42,342 nt of DNA from JAVBNO01 sp031551485 (GCA_031551485.1 JAVBNO010000020.1:1-42342), one strand, 5' to 3'. Numbered from the stretch's first letter, positions 15,505-24,935 are shown. Program-made: numbers and translations. The notes: generated from the sequence alone by a model not told the origin.

Positions 15505-16461
15505 TTAATAAGCATCCCAATTGGCAGATGTAGTTCCCTCTTCTGCTATGCCGAGTTTATCGAGCAGTTCCTGGGCGGCATTGTAGCCCATTTTCTTTTG
15601 GCGGTTGTTCATGGCCGCGACTTCGATGATGATGGCGAGGTTGCGTCCGGGTTTGACGGGAATGGTGTAAGAGGCGATTTGCAGCCCCAAAATTTCGATG
15701 TAGTTGTTTTCCATGCCCATGCGGTCATAGACTTTGTTCTGGTCCCAGTGCTCCATTTGGATGACCATGTCAATTTTTTCGGTGACTTTGACGGCGCCCA
15801 TACCAAAGAGGCGGCGGGCGTTGATGATACCGATGCCGCGCAGCTCCAGGAAATGGCGAATGTTTTCAGGGGAACTGCCCACAAGGGTTTTGCTGGAGAC
15901 ACGGCGAATTTCGACGGCGTCGTCGGCGATGAGGCGGTGGCCGCGTTTGATCAGTTCGACGGCGGTTTCGCTTTTGCCGACGCCGCTGTCACCCAGCAGG
16001 AGTATGCCTTCGCCATATACCTCCACCAGCACGCCGTGGCGGGTGACACGGGGGGCAAGTTCCACATTTAAAAAGGAGACCAGAGAAGAGGAAAAGGCGG
16101 ATGTGGACTCGTTGGTGGACAAAAGAGGCACCTTGTATTCTTGGGCCGCATCAACGATTTCTTTAAATGGGGTAAGGCCCCGGCTGATGATTAAAACCGA
16201 CGGCTTGGTGGCCAAAAATGCTTCCATTGCGGCCATGCGTTTTTTCTCATCGAAGGTTTCCAGAAACGACAGTTCGCTTTTACCTAACAATTGAATGCGG
16301 TTATTGTCGTAAAAATCGAAAAATCCGCTGAGCTGCAGGCCGGGCCGGTTGATGTCGGCAGTGGAGATGATCACTTCTGCGGGATCGCTGGGGCAATAAA
16401 TAACATCCAAATTGAGTTCTTCAATGATTTTTGCCAATGTAACCGTAAATACTATGTTCAT
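15505..16461 (-). CDS. hprK: HPr kinase/phosphorylase
   Basis: A 318-residue bifunctional enzyme that phosphorylates HPr (and Crh) on Ser46 and reverses this, controlling carbon catabolite repression through CcpA. Motifs: RHGVLVEVYGEG with the catalytic His, Walker A GDSGVGKS (about 151-159), ADDAVEIRR, and the family signature GIGIINARRLFGMGAVK. I chose ATG 16461, with GGAGGA 6 bases upstream; the frame extends 7 codons further without a ribosome binding site. First gene of the leftward run, behind the promoter at 16562-16590. Confidence 0.96.
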   Translation of the reverse strand: MNIVFTVTLAKIIEELNLDVIYCPSDPAEVIISTADINRPGLQLSGFFDFYDNNRIQLLGKSELSFLETFDEKKRMAAMEAFLATKPSVLIISRGLTPFKEIVDAAQEYKVPLLSTNESTSAFSSSLVSFLNVELAPRVTRHGVLVEVYGEGILLLGDSGVGKSETAVELIKRGHRLIADDAVEIRRVSSKTLVGSSPENIRHFLELRGIGIINARRLFGMGAVKVTEKIDMVIQMEHWDQNKVYDRMGMENNYIEILGLQIASYTIPVKPGRNLAIIIEVAAMNNRQKKMGYNAAQELLDKLGIAEEGTTSANWDAY

Positions 16462-16561
16462 ATATGTTCCTCCGAGGTTCATTGTCGTTGTATTTTGAAG
16501 TCTTTTTGGAATTGCAGTCGTTCATAAAATAAAGGGACGGGAACCTTGCAAACTCTTTATC

Positions 16562-16590
16562 ATTATAATCGAAACTCGTCTGACTTTCAA
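16562..16590 (-). promoter_or_regulatory. Sigma-A promoter of the hprK operon
   Basis: Minus strand TTGAAA (16590-16585), 17 bases, perfect TATAAT (16567-16562). It lies about 100 bp before the hprK start and is divergent from the glycosyltransferase promoter. Confidence 0.75.
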
Positions 16591-16643
16591 ATTTTTTTAA
16601 TGAAATTCTTATTTGATTCTTAGAAAAACATTGGCTTTGCCCT

Positions 16644-16672
16644 TTGTAATCCGGTACTGCCTATGCTATAAT
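16644..16672 (+). promoter_or_regulatory. Sigma-A promoter of the glycosyltransferase operon
   Basis: TTGTAA (16644-16649), 17 bases, TATAAT (16667-16672), with an extended TG at 16664-16665. The leader to the ATG is about 80 nt. Confidence 0.75.
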
Positions 16673-16757
16673 GGGCATGTAAAAATGAGAATATTGGGGA
16701 AAGGCTTGGGTCAAGCCAAGAATAAACTTAAAAGGAAACAATAAAAGGAGCTTTTAC

Positions 16758-17954
16758 ATGAGAGTCGCGTTGTTTACCGAGACCTATCTCCCCTATTTAA
16801 ACGGGATTGTTACCCATGTGAAAATTCTGAAGGAAGGGTTGGAAAAACTGGGACACGAAGTCCTGATTGTGACAGCTGAAAAAGGGGCAATCAAACACCA
16901 TTTGAAAGATGGAGTTTTATACTGCCCGGCTGTGGAAATGAAGCGGTTTTATGGATACGGTGTGTCGTTGCCCGTAAGCCCCCGCCGTATTGCCATGGTT
17001 AAAAAATTCAACCCCGATATCATCCACATTCACAACGAGTTTGGCATTGGTATATCGGGTATTATTACGTCCAAAGTGCTGCGGGTGCCGCTTGTGTATA
17101 CCTTGCACAGCATGTACGATGATTATGTGTATTATGTGGCCCCAAAACCGCTGCACAACACGGTGAAAAAATTTGCGCTGCATTACACCAAGTTTCTGGC
17201 AAATCGCGCTACCGCTCTTACCGGTCCGTCAGTGAAATGCGAGGAATATTTTAAATTGGCGGGTGTGAAAAAACCCGTTGCTGTGATCGCAAACTCGGTG
17301 GAGCTTGACGATTTTTCCCGGGAGCATATTCCCGCTGAAAAAGCAGAGCAGGTGCGACGGCAGTTTGGGATTCCTGACGACGCGTTTGTGGCGTGTTTTG
17401 TCGGCCGCTTGGGCAAAGAAAAAAGTGTAGACATTATGCTGTCGTATTTTGCCGAGCAAATCGCACAGTTGGACCGTATTCACATCATTATCATTGGGAC
17501 GGGCCCTCAGCATGAAGAGCTGATGGAGCAAGCAAAGGCCCTTGGTTTGGAAGACCGGGTGCATTTTGCCGGTAAGATTCCCCATGAGGAAGTGCCGCCC
17601 TACTACCGGGCCAGCGATGTATATTTGACCGCGTCTCTTTCGGAAATGAACTCGATCTCTATGTTGGAAGGTATGGCATGTGGGCTGCCGGTGCTGCAGC
17701 GGTTGGATCCCAGCAATGCCTACCAACTGCAAGAGGGCATTAACGGTTATTTCTTTGAAACAGCCGTGGAGATGGCCGATGTATTGGTGAAACTGCGGGA
17801 TTTGCCGCAAGAAAAAATGGAAGCATTTCGCAACTCAGTGACGGAGACGGTCAAACGAAGCGGCGCCGAGGATTTGGCCAATCATATGTGTGATGTATAT
17901 GGCAACGCCTTGGCAGAATATCAGGAGAGGAAAGCCGTTGGCGGCTTCTTCTAA
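16758..17954 (+). CDS. GT4-family glycosyltransferase, probably acting on a lipid or glycolipid
   Basis: A 398-residue GT-B fold enzyme. The N-terminal domain begins RVALFTETYLPYLNGIVTHV, close to the start of diacylglycerol glucosyltransferases and PimB-like mannosyltransferases. The donor domain has FVGRLGKEKSVD, GTGPQHEEL, AGKIPHEEVPPYYRASDVYL and the E-x7-E motif of GT4 (SEMNSISMLEGMACG). This suggests a nucleotide-sugar-dependent, retaining transfer to a membrane lipid such as diacylglycerol, as the first step of glycolipid or lipoteichoic anchor synthesis. The family also includes other acceptors, so this stays an inference. AAAAGGAG before the ATG; followed after 24 bp by the FAD oxidoreductase. 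Confidence 0.85.
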   Translation: MRVALFTETYLPYLNGIVTHVKILKEGLEKLGHEVLIVTAEKGAIKHHLKDGVLYCPAVEMKRFYGYGVSLPVSPRRIAMVKKFNPDIIHIHNEFGIGISGIITSKVLRVPLVYTLHSMYDDYVYYVAPKPLHNTVKKFALHYTKFLANRATALTGPSVKCEEYFKLAGVKKPVAVIANSVELDDFSREHIPAEKAEQVRRQFGIPDDAFVACFVGRLGKEKSVDIMLSYFAEQIAQLDRIHIIIIGTGPQHEELMEQAKALGLEDRVHFAGKIPHEEVPPYYRASDVYLTASLSEMNSISMLEGMACGLPVLQRLDPSNAYQLQEGINGYFFETAVEMADVLVKLRDLPQEKMEAFRNSVTETVKRSGAEDLANHMCDVYGNALAEYQERKAVGGFF

Positions 17955-17978
17955 TGACACCAAACGGGAGCGACGGAT

Positions 17979-19361
17979 ATGATGAAAGCGCAGTATGATG
18001 TGCTGATTGTCGGCGCGGGCATTGGCGGACTTATGACAGCCTATCGCCTTTTGGAACAGGCGCCGGAATTGTCGGTTTGTATTGTGGAAAAAGGACAACC
18101 TCTGCGGCAGCGCAAGTGCCCTATTATTATGAAGTCGACCCAACAATGTATTCAATGTACCTCCTGCGCCATTATGGAAGGTGTGGGCGGCGCCGGCGCA
18201 TTTTCGGACGGAAAGTATGTGATTTCCACCGAATATGGCGGATGGCTTACTGACTTTTTGCCCCAGGAAACGGTGATGGGATATATCGAAAAGGCAGACA
18301 AGATTTTAGTTTCTTTTGGGGCGACCCAGGAGCGCTATAAACCGGATGACGAACTGAAGCGGATTTGTCTTCAATATGATTTACATATGCAGCAGGCGCA
18401 GCTGAAACATCTTGGCACCGACGCTAATTTTGAGACGATGAACCAGCTTGTAGAACAACTGGAGGAGCGCTGCACCCTGCTGACAGGAACGCGGGTTACG
18501 GCTGTGGACAAGGACACCCACAACGTGACGCTGGAGAATACTTCCGGCTCCCATGTCATCAAAGCGGATACGATTGTGTTTGCCGTGGGGCGGGTAGGCA
18601 GCCGCCATTTTTCGCGATGGTGCGAGGAAAATGGTGTCGCCATGCAGAATAATCAGGTGGATGTGGGTGTGAGAGTGGAACTGCCCGCCATTGTGTGGGA
18701 TCATTTTTCGCAGAAGATTTATGAGCCGAAAATATTATATCGTTCGAAAAAGTACGGTGACAACACACGGATGTTTTGTTTTAATGAAAGAGGCAGTGTT
18801 GTGACTGAAAATACCGATGGGGTTTTGACAGTGAACGGTCACTCCTACCGGGATTTAGCACGGAAGACGGCGAACTCCAACTTTGCCCTTTTGGCCACCA
18901 TTCGATTTACCGATCCTTTCAGAGCGCCGATTGATTATGCCCGGCATGTGGCTAGTTTGGCCAATTTAATCAGCGGCGGCACAGTGCTTGTTCAACGGTT
19001 GGGCGATCTGATGAACGGCAGGCGCACCGATGCCAACCGGTTGCGGCAATCCAGCACACGGCCGACCCTGAATGCTGTGCCCGGGGATTTGAGCCTTTGT
19101 ATGCCGAAACGGCAGCTGGACAACATTGTGGAGACTTTGCAGCAGTTGGATTTGGTGGCGCCAGGGACGGCCAATTATGATACCCTTCTATACGGTGTGG
19201 AATGTAAATATTATTCAGCGCGGCCACAATGTGACGCATTTGAAATTGTGGATATGCCAGGTATTTACGCTATTGGAGATGGCGCAGGTTTTACCCGTTC
19301 CCTTTCCCATGCGGCCGCCAATGGGCTTTATGTGGCGGACGCAATTGTTCGAAAACGGTAA
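17979..19361 (+). CDS. FAD-dependent dehydrogenase, COG2509-type
   Basis: A 460-residue flavoprotein. GAGIGGLMTAYRL near residue 12 is the FAD dinucleotide fold. A Cys cluster (KCPIIM...CIQCTSC) leads into EGVGGAGAFSDGK, the hallmark of the uncharacterised COG2509 dehydrogenases, and VFAVGRVGSRHF and YAIGDGAGFTRSLSHAA complete the FAD site. The substrate is unknown for the family. It is probably co-transcribed with the upstream glycosyltransferase; no functional link is evident. Two adjacent ATG codons (17979, 17982) follow GGGAG; either could be used. Confidence 0.85.
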   Translation: MMKAQYDVLIVGAGIGGLMTAYRLLEQAPELSVCIVEKGQPLRQRKCPIIMKSTQQCIQCTSCAIMEGVGGAGAFSDGKYVISTEYGGWLTDFLPQETVMGYIEKADKILVSFGATQERYKPDDELKRICLQYDLHMQQAQLKHLGTDANFETMNQLVEQLEERCTLLTGTRVTAVDKDTHNVTLENTSGSHVIKADTIVFAVGRVGSRHFSRWCEENGVAMQNNQVDVGVRVELPAIVWDHFSQKIYEPKILYRSKKYGDNTRMFCFNERGSVVTENTDGVLTVNGHSYRDLARKTANSNFALLATIRFTDPFRAPIDYARHVASLANLISGGTVLVQRLGDLMNGRRTDANRLRQSSTRPTLNAVPGDLSLCMPKRQLDNIVETLQQLDLVAPGTANYDTLLYGVECKYYSARPQCDAFEIVDMPGIYAIGDGAGFTRSLSHAAANGLYVADAIVRKR

Positions 19362-19376
19362 TACATCCTATCGGAT

Positions 19377-19414
19377 AAAAGAAGCCCTTTGCTGTGATGC
19401 AAAGGGCTTCTTTT
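19377..19414. terminator. Bidirectional Rho-independent terminator
   Basis: AAAAGAAGCCCTTTGC (19377-19392) pairs perfectly with 19399-19414 across a 6-base loop, with A- and T-runs on the sides. It serves the FAD gene from the left and the small membrane protein gene from the right. Confidence 0.9.
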
Positions 19415-19439
19415 CTATATTCAATTTTATTTGTTCCAC

Positions 19440-19835
19440 TTAGTTGTGTGCAAGCATCTGCTTTTTTTCCAATATGAGTTTTTCTTGCCGGAGAGACATC
19501 AACAGAAGGACAGAAAAAACTACAACTTCAAGAAAGGTGCCAACCACAAGATATTCGTACATTTCGATGGTTGCGGGATAAAACATTTTGACGAACAGCA
19601 TATTGACGAGAACTGCAAAAATGTTTGCTGCATAGGTGAACTGGATTGTACGTGTGGTTGTGTTTCTTGAAAAAGTCTTTACTACTACAGTGGCGGAATA
19701 GACGGAGACAATAGCACTGAGAGCAACGACAAACACCGGAAGTGTTGTTGCGCCCATCAATACCACCGCCGCAGTAGTGCCCAATCTGATGGATGTGTAT
19801 CCTGCTAAAATCCACAACATGGTCTTTCTTAGCAA
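19440..19835 (-). CDS. Small four-helix membrane protein, unknown function
   Basis: A 131-residue protein I do not recognise. By eye it has four membrane segments (about 5-27, 31-52, 63-85, 91-115) and a charged C-terminal tail with RQEKLILEKKQ. The start is TTG: GGAGGTGAT, an extended match to the 16S rRNA tail, lies a few bases upstream, and the first ATG is 5 codons later with worse spacing. It has its own promoter at 19868-19897 and ends at the shared terminator, so it is a single-gene unit downstream of the calcium ATPase. Confidence 0.7.
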   Translation of the reverse strand: MLRKTMLWILAGYTSIRLGTTAAVVLMGATTLPVFVVALSAIVSVYSATVVVKTFSRNTTTRTIQFTYAANIFAVLVNMLFVKMFYPATIEMYEYLVVGTFLEVVVFSVLLLMSLRQEKLILEKKQMLAHN

Positions 19836-19867
19836 TATATCACCTCCACATTCGATACGGTTTTGTC

Positions 19868-19897
19868 ATTATAGCACCGAAGCAAGTGCAAAGTAAA
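19868..19897 (-). promoter_or_regulatory. Promoter of the small membrane protein gene
   Basis: Minus strand TTTACT (19897-19892), 18 bases, TATAAT (19873-19868) with an extended TGC in front. Just upstream, TGGGT/ACCCA (19906-19921) forms a short dyad that could be an operator or a weak end to the ATPase transcript. Confidence 0.6.
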
Positions 19898-19936
19898 GCG
19901 AAATATGGGTGAGTTTACCCAATTGACATCAAATCC

Positions 19937-22618
19937 TCACTGTTTCTTCATATTTGAAAGAAGATGTTTATGACGGGCAGGATGATGCTCCGCCTTGTGA
20001 AAAGTGGATTTGAAACGGATCAGCGCGGCTGAAATAATGGGCACAAAGCTACAAAAAACAAAAATGGACAAAAGATGGGCCGGTGCCAATGGGACGGTGT
20101 TAAACAAGGCTTGCAAAGGGGCAAAATAGATAACGGCTATCAGCAGGATTGCAGACAGCAATACGGCGAGCAGCAATTGAATATTATCAAAGAGAGGCAC
20201 CGAAAAGATGCCCTTTGTCTCGGATTTACATTCGATGACATGGAAAAGCTGGGTGATGACTAAGGCGGCCAATGCCCCGGTACGCGCCATCTCAAGGGAA
20301 TGAGTGTGGGCAAATAGAGTGGCGAAAACCGCCAACGTAGTAAAGCCGATGAGTACGCCACGGAAGATGATAGTGCTGAGCAGGCCGCCGGCAAAGATCG
20401 ATTCATTTTTTTGCCGGGGTCGGTGGCGCATGATATCCTTGGGGGCGGGCTCAACGCCCAAGGCGATGGCGGGCAGGCCGTCGGTGACCAGATTGATAAA
20501 CAAGATTTGCATGGGCAACAGGACAAGGGGCATCCCCATGAGCATGCCGACGAACATGGTTACTACCTCGCCAATGTTGCAGGAAAGCAGGTAGCGGATG
20601 AATTTGCGGATGTTATTGTAGATGACCCTTCCCTCTTCCACGGCGGCAACCAATGTGGCAAAGTTATCGTCCAGCAAAATGAGGCTGGCCGCTTCTTTGG
20701 TGACGTCGGTACCGGTAACGCCCATAGAAACGCCGATATCCGCCTCTTTGACGGCGGGAGCATCGTTGACGCCGTCTCCGGTCATGGCGACAATGTGACC
20801 GCGGCGTTTGAGCGCTGAGACAATGCGCAGTTTATGGCTAGGATTAACACGAGCAAAAACGGCCGCCGATTCCACCGAATGGTAAAGCTCTTCGTCGCTC
20901 ATTTTAGCCAGGTCATCACCGGTTATCAGCCGGTCGCCCGCCGTCATAATCTTCAGCTCTTTGGCAATGGCGGCAGCGGTGTCTTTGTGGTCACCGGTAA
21001 TCATAATCGGGCGGATACCGGCATAACGGCAGTCAATTACAGCGCGGTAAGCTTCCTTGCGGGGTGGGTCGATCATGCCGGCCATGCCCACGAATATCAT
21101 GCCTTGCTCCTGGTCGGCGCTTATGCCGCCGCCGTCACGATAGCAAAAACCCAGTACCCGCAAAGCACTGCCGGCCATTTGAGAATTGCTTTGCATGATT
21201 TGGGTTTTGATGCTTTGGATAAGGGGACGGACGCCGTCCTCGCTTAAATAGTAACCGCAGCGCTCCAGCAATATGTCGGGCGCGCCTTTGGTAAAGAGAT
21301 ACTCCTTCCCTTCCCTGTCCTTCACTTGAACCGACATGCGCTTGCGGATGGAATCAAAGGGAATTTCGCCGGTCATTGCATAGGGTAATCCTTCGGCAAG
21401 GATGCCTCCTTTAGCACCCATGATTAACAGGGCAGCCTCGGTGGGATCACCGGAAATTTCCCATTGGCCTTCGGAAGATTTAAGCCCCAAAAACGACTTG
21501 CGGGGTGCGCAAATTGTTGCATTGTTGCAAGCAACCGCGATGGTGAGCAATTGTTTGAGACGGATATCCTCGCTGAGACGGGATTTGCGCTGTGGGCCCA
21601 GGATCTGACCATTTTGATCATATCCGTTTCCGGTTACCTGGTAATGGCAGCCGGGAAGGTCAATTTCCTTGACTGTCATGCGGTTTTCGGTGAGTGTGCC
21701 GGTTTTGTCGGTACAGATTACATCGGCACAGCCCAGCGTTTCGACGGCGTGGAGATGTTTGATGAGGGCGTTGCGCTTGAGAATGCGGCCAACTGCCAGT
21801 GCCAGGGCGATTGTGACGATGGCGGGCAAGCCCTCGGGAACCGCGGCGACGGCCAGCGCGATGGCGGTGATGAGCATATCGAAAGGCGCTTCACCCCGCA
21901 AAATACCGGTTAGGGCGATAATGCCGCTGATGAGCAGACAGCCAAAACCGATGTATTTGCCCAATTGATTCAAGCGCACCTGCAAGGGGGTTGGATCTTC
22001 CTCAATTTCCTCCAGCATACCGGCAATTTTGCCCATTTCCGTATCCATGCCTGTAGCAGTGACAAGAGCCTTTCCCCTGCCCTTAGTGACGATTGTGCCC
22101 ATAAAGGCCAGATGGTGTCCTTCTCCGACCTGTTTTTCCACCGGTAAGGATTCGCCGCTGAGCATCGATTCGTCACAGGCAAGGGAAACACTTGTAATGA
22201 TTTTGCAGTCGGCGGGAATGCGGTCCCCTGCCTCCAGCAAAATGACATCGCTGGGGACAAGATCCTCCGCTTCGATGGTTTGAGGCTGACCATCCCGAAT
22301 GGCCGTGGCCAATGGTGAAGAAAGTCTTTTGAGCATCTCCAGTGATTTCGAAGTGCGGTATTCTTGGACAAAGCCCAAAAGGGCGTTGATGATGATAAGA
22401 ATGATGATGACAAATGCTTCGGTGACATTACCCATTAGGACAGAAATGACGGTGGAGGCCAATAAGATGAGCACAAGCGTGTCCCGAAACTGGGAGAGAA
22501 AAACTTTTAGCTTGCTTGTTTTTTTGGCCGCGACCAGACAGTTTGGACCATATTGCCGGAGTCTGTCGGCCGCCTGGCGCGAGGTGAGTCCTTCCTGCTC
22601 TTTTTTTTCGTAGCGCAT
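19937..22618 (-). CDS. Calcium-type P-type ATPase
   Basis: An 893-residue type II P-ATPase of the SERCA/PMCA-like bacterial group, pumping Ca2+ out of the cytosol. Order: cation ATPase N-terminal domain, actuator domain with LSGESLPVEK, M4 with PEGLPAIVTIALALAVGR, phosphorylation site DKTGTLTENRMTV, KGAPD in the nucleotide domain, MTGDGVNDAPAVKEADIGVSMG hinge, M5 with NIGEVVTMF and M6 with NLVTDGLPAIALGVEP. The Glu of PEGLP and the Asn/Thr/Asp of M6 are the calcium site residues in this class. Full length. AGGAGGA lies 8 bases before the ATG. It is alone between two terminator-bounded units. Confidence 0.92.
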   Translation of the reverse strand: MRYEKKEQEGLTSRQAADRLRQYGPNCLVAAKKTSKLKVFLSQFRDTLVLILLASTVISVLMGNVTEAFVIIILIIINALLGFVQEYRTSKSLEMLKRLSSPLATAIRDGQPQTIEAEDLVPSDVILLEAGDRIPADCKIITSVSLACDESMLSGESLPVEKQVGEGHHLAFMGTIVTKGRGKALVTATGMDTEMGKIAGMLEEIEEDPTPLQVRLNQLGKYIGFGCLLISGIIALTGILRGEAPFDMLITAIALAVAAVPEGLPAIVTIALALAVGRILKRNALIKHLHAVETLGCADVICTDKTGTLTENRMTVKEIDLPGCHYQVTGNGYDQNGQILGPQRKSRLSEDIRLKQLLTIAVACNNATICAPRKSFLGLKSSEGQWEISGDPTEAALLIMGAKGGILAEGLPYAMTGEIPFDSIRKRMSVQVKDREGKEYLFTKGAPDILLERCGYYLSEDGVRPLIQSIKTQIMQSNSQMAGSALRVLGFCYRDGGGISADQEQGMIFVGMAGMIDPPRKEAYRAVIDCRYAGIRPIMITGDHKDTAAAIAKELKIMTAGDRLITGDDLAKMSDEELYHSVESAAVFARVNPSHKLRIVSALKRRGHIVAMTGDGVNDAPAVKEADIGVSMGVTGTDVTKEAASLILLDDNFATLVAAVEEGRVIYNNIRKFIRYLLSCNIGEVVTMFVGMLMGMPLVLLPMQILFINLVTDGLPAIALGVEPAPKDIMRHRPRQKNESIFAGGLLSTIIFRGVLIGFTTLAVFATLFAHTHSLEMARTGALAALVITQLFHVIECKSETKGIFSVPLFDNIQLLLAVLLSAILLIAVIYFAPLQALFNTVPLAPAHLLSIFVFCSFVPIISAALIRFKSTFHKAEHHPARHKHLLSNMKKQ

Positions 22619-22711
22619 GTTTTCGATTCCTCCTGCAAGAATACATACTTTTCTTTTTAGAGTCTATTCGCAGGGCAGACGTAATATGTGTACAAGCATT
22701 TTATCGGTGGC

Positions 22712-22744
22712 AAAAAAAGAAAACCGCCGGCACAGGGCCAGCGG
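22712..22744 (-). terminator. Terminator of the PHP / unknown / DUF4364 operon
   Basis: CCGCCGGC (22724-22731) pairs with GCCAGCGG (22737-22744) with one mismatch; on the minus strand it is followed by TTTTCTTTTTTT. It lies 30 bp after the DUF4364 stop. Confidence 0.75.
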
Positions 22745-22773
22745 CAATATATCACGATTGTGATATCGATCGA

Positions 22774-23442
22774 TCAATCCATCATGAATTGGAGTTTGAT
22801 GTCTTTGTCATCTTCCAGGGAGCCGAGGAAAATTTCCCAGATGCTACGGTAAATGCCCTCAGGATCTTCGATGAATTTTTCTTTAACCTGCTCACATGCA
22901 TTGACGGTAGGCAGGAAGAGCGAAACGCTCATCAAATCGCTACCGATGTCCTGCATGGTGAGGGTGAGGTTGTAACCATCGGTTGTTTTTTCCATGGTAA
23001 CGGCGTTTTGCCGTTCGCGCCGAGCATGACGAGCTACTTTTTCGGCCGCGCGAACTGCACGCTCTCGCACAGAAAAAGGCAGGGTTGTCTCCAACGTTTT
23101 GGCGGCTGCTTTGCCGGTATCGCTTAAAGAATAAAGGCGGATGTTGCTGTCGGTTTCCTGGGTGATGACGTTACCCTTTTCCTCCAGATCCGCGATGGCC
23201 CGGGCAAATTCGAAATAGTTGACCAGGTTTTCCCGCTGCAAAGCTTCGTTCAGCTGGAAAAAGCTAAGAGGCGCATCAACCTGGTCCAATACATAGCAGA
23301 TCAAGAGGTTGACTTCGTAGGATTTGGTGGGCCCTCCCAGGCGGATGCCTTCTGTAATGGCATCTTTTTCTTCATTCATAACAACTGGGCTATCTATTTC
23401 ATCGTTGTTTTCTGGTTTAAGAATATTATTTTCTGTATCCAA
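22774..23442 (-). CDS. DUF4364 family protein
   Basis: A 222-residue protein matching the clostridial DUF4364 pattern: a winged-helix-like N-terminal part after an acidic leader (VNLLICYVLDQVDAPLSFFQLNEAL, then NYFEFARAIADLEEKGNV and YSLSDTGKAA) and a C-terminal domain of strands and helices (GYNLTLTMQDIGSDLMSVSLFLP). The family is taken to be DNA-binding regulators but has no known target. I chose TTG 23442 because AAGGAGG lies 8 bases upstream; the longer frame would start inside the previous gene with no site. It begins 14 bp after that gene ends. Confidence 0.8.
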   Translation of the reverse strand: MDTENNILKPENNDEIDSPVVMNEEKDAITEGIRLGGPTKSYEVNLLICYVLDQVDAPLSFFQLNEALQRENLVNYFEFARAIADLEEKGNVITQETDSNIRLYSLSDTGKAAAKTLETTLPFSVRERAVRAAEKVARHARRERQNAVTMEKTTDGYNLTLTMQDIGSDLMSVSLFLPTVNACEQVKEKFIEDPEGIYRSIWEIFLGSLEDDKDIKLQFMMD

Positions 23443-23456
23443 CTCTTCCCCCTCCT

Positions 23457-24017
23457 TTATAATCGAAATGGAATATCCTGGAGTAATTTGCTGCAACGGG
23501 CATAGTAGTCGGCAAAAAGGGCATTGCCCAGGGACACGGTTTGCGGGTCGTTGCCCTTTTGCAGCAATTTGGCGAATACGCCACCGATAGTGCCACCGGC
23601 CCGCAGGCCTTTGGTTGCTGAAATATATAATGAAAAAGCGATGGAATCGCTGATGGTATCATAAAGGCTGCCGCCCTTACTCTCCAATTGTTGATAAAAA
23701 CAACTGAGAGCGGTTTGAGCGACGATAGAGTTGATTGCCAGCTCCTCAATGACTTTGTTGACGGCAAAGGAAAAAAGCACCACTTGTTCCCGCAGCAGAC
23801 TGGACATTTCACCGGAGGTATCAACAAGAGACATGAGGGTAAGGGCATATTTTTCGCCCAACTCTTTGGCCAGGTCCACATTCCCTTTCTCTTGCTGCTC
23901 TGCCAATTCTTGACGCACCGACTCGCCAGAATCCTCAGACGCCAATGCTTCCGACATGGATTCGGGTGCAATTTTCATGTCATCATCTTCGGTGTTATCA
24001 CCTGCAAATTGGCTCAT
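23457..24017 (-). CDS. Conserved-looking protein of unknown function
   Basis: A 186-residue soluble protein I do not recognise. The first 55 residues are acidic and Ser/Glu-rich (MSQFAGDNTEDDDMK, then EQQEKGNVDLAKEL), and the rest looks all-helical, with LREQVVLFSFAVNKVIEEL, AQTALSCFYQQLE and SLGNALFADYYARCSKLL. No signal peptide or membrane helix. AAGGAGG lies 7 bases before the ATG. It sits between a PHP phosphatase and a DUF4364 regulator in a tight operon, so it may work with the regulator, but this is only context. Confidence 0.65.
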   Translation of the reverse strand: MSQFAGDNTEDDDMKIAPESMSEALASEDSGESVRQELAEQQEKGNVDLAKELGEKYALTLMSLVDTSGEMSSLLREQVVLFSFAVNKVIEELAINSIVAQTALSCFYQQLESKGGSLYDTISDSIAFSLYISATKGLRAGGTIGGVFAKLLQKGNDPQTVSLGNALFADYYARCSKLLQDIPFRL

Positions 24018-24068
24018 GGAATGTCCTCCTTGCGTCTTGCCGGTGGTCGGGGTTATTATTTTGAAACA

Positions 24069-24905
24069 TTAAAGTTTTTTATATTTCATTAACTGCAGAA
24101 AAGTATCCAGTTGCTTGGCTTCAATGGTACAATGGCCAATGGGAACAGGCGGACGGCCCCAGCCGCCGTGGAAATCACTTCCTCCGGTTTTGAGCAAATT
24201 GAAGCGGTCGGCAATGCCGCCAATGAGGTCTTTTTGTTCCGGGGTGCATCGGGGATGATGATGCTCGACACCGTCGAGAATGTGTTGTGAACCCAGTTCT
24301 TCCAAAAGATCAAAAGAATTGTAGACAGCCGGATGAGCCAAGACTAGCAGCCCGCCGGCATTTTTGATGGCTTCTATCGTTGTGGATACAGCAGGTAATT
24401 CCACCGATACTTTGCATTTGCCATCGGGGCCAAAAAGCTCGTCATAGGTTTGGCCAAACAGGCTGTCGGCATAGCCCATATCCAAAAGCGCTTGCATGAT
24501 GTGCACCTTGTAAATCGTAGTGCTTTTGGAGATGTAGCGGGCAATGTGCTCGGGTGTAATGGGAAAAAGACGGATGACTTTGCTGATCATCTCTGTGCCT
24601 GCTGTTTTGCGGGTGGCCAAAAGCTTGTTATTCAAGGCATCCAGTCGCTCGGGGTAATGGGGGCAATAACAAAGAAGGTGGACAGTACGACCACGAGTGT
24701 CGTCCCAAGCAGAACATTCAATGCCGGGGATAACATTAACGCCAAATCGTTTGCCCAGAACCGCCGCCCGTGTGACACCCGCCATTGTTTCGTGGTCTGT
24801 GATGGAGATGTAGTCAAGGCCGATTTTGGCGGCATACATAATGACATCTTCAATGGTGCCGCCGCCGTCAGATAGTTTTGTATGGCAATGCAGGTCGCCG
24901 GTCAT
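24069..24905 (-). CDS. PHP-domain phosphoesterase (YciV/TrpH-like)
   Basis: A 278-residue protein of the group that includes YciV, a 3',5'-nucleoside bisphosphate phosphatase and 5'-3' RNA exonuclease. Metal motifs: DLHCHTKLSDGGG at the N-terminus, ITDHET, GIECSAWD, LAHPAVY and GSDFHGGWG. I chose ATG 24905 with GGAGG 7 bases upstream; it gives the standard M-x-x-D-L-H start. The frame reaching 24977 would start before the promoter. First gene of the operon with the unknown protein and DUF4364. Confidence 0.82.
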   Translation of the reverse strand: MTGDLHCHTKLSDGGGTIEDVIMYAAKIGLDYISITDHETMAGVTRAAVLGKRFGVNVIPGIECSAWDDTRGRTVHLLCYCPHYPERLDALNNKLLATRKTAGTEMISKVIRLFPITPEHIARYISKSTTIYKVHIMQALLDMGYADSLFGQTYDELFGPDGKCKVSVELPAVSTTIEAIKNAGGLLVLAHPAVYNSFDLLEELGSQHILDGVEHHHPRCTPEQKDLIGGIADRFNLLKTGGSDFHGGWGRPPVPIGHCTIEAKQLDTFLQLMKYKKL

Positions 24906-24935
24906 TGGGTATCCTCCCTTGCATATTTCATATCT

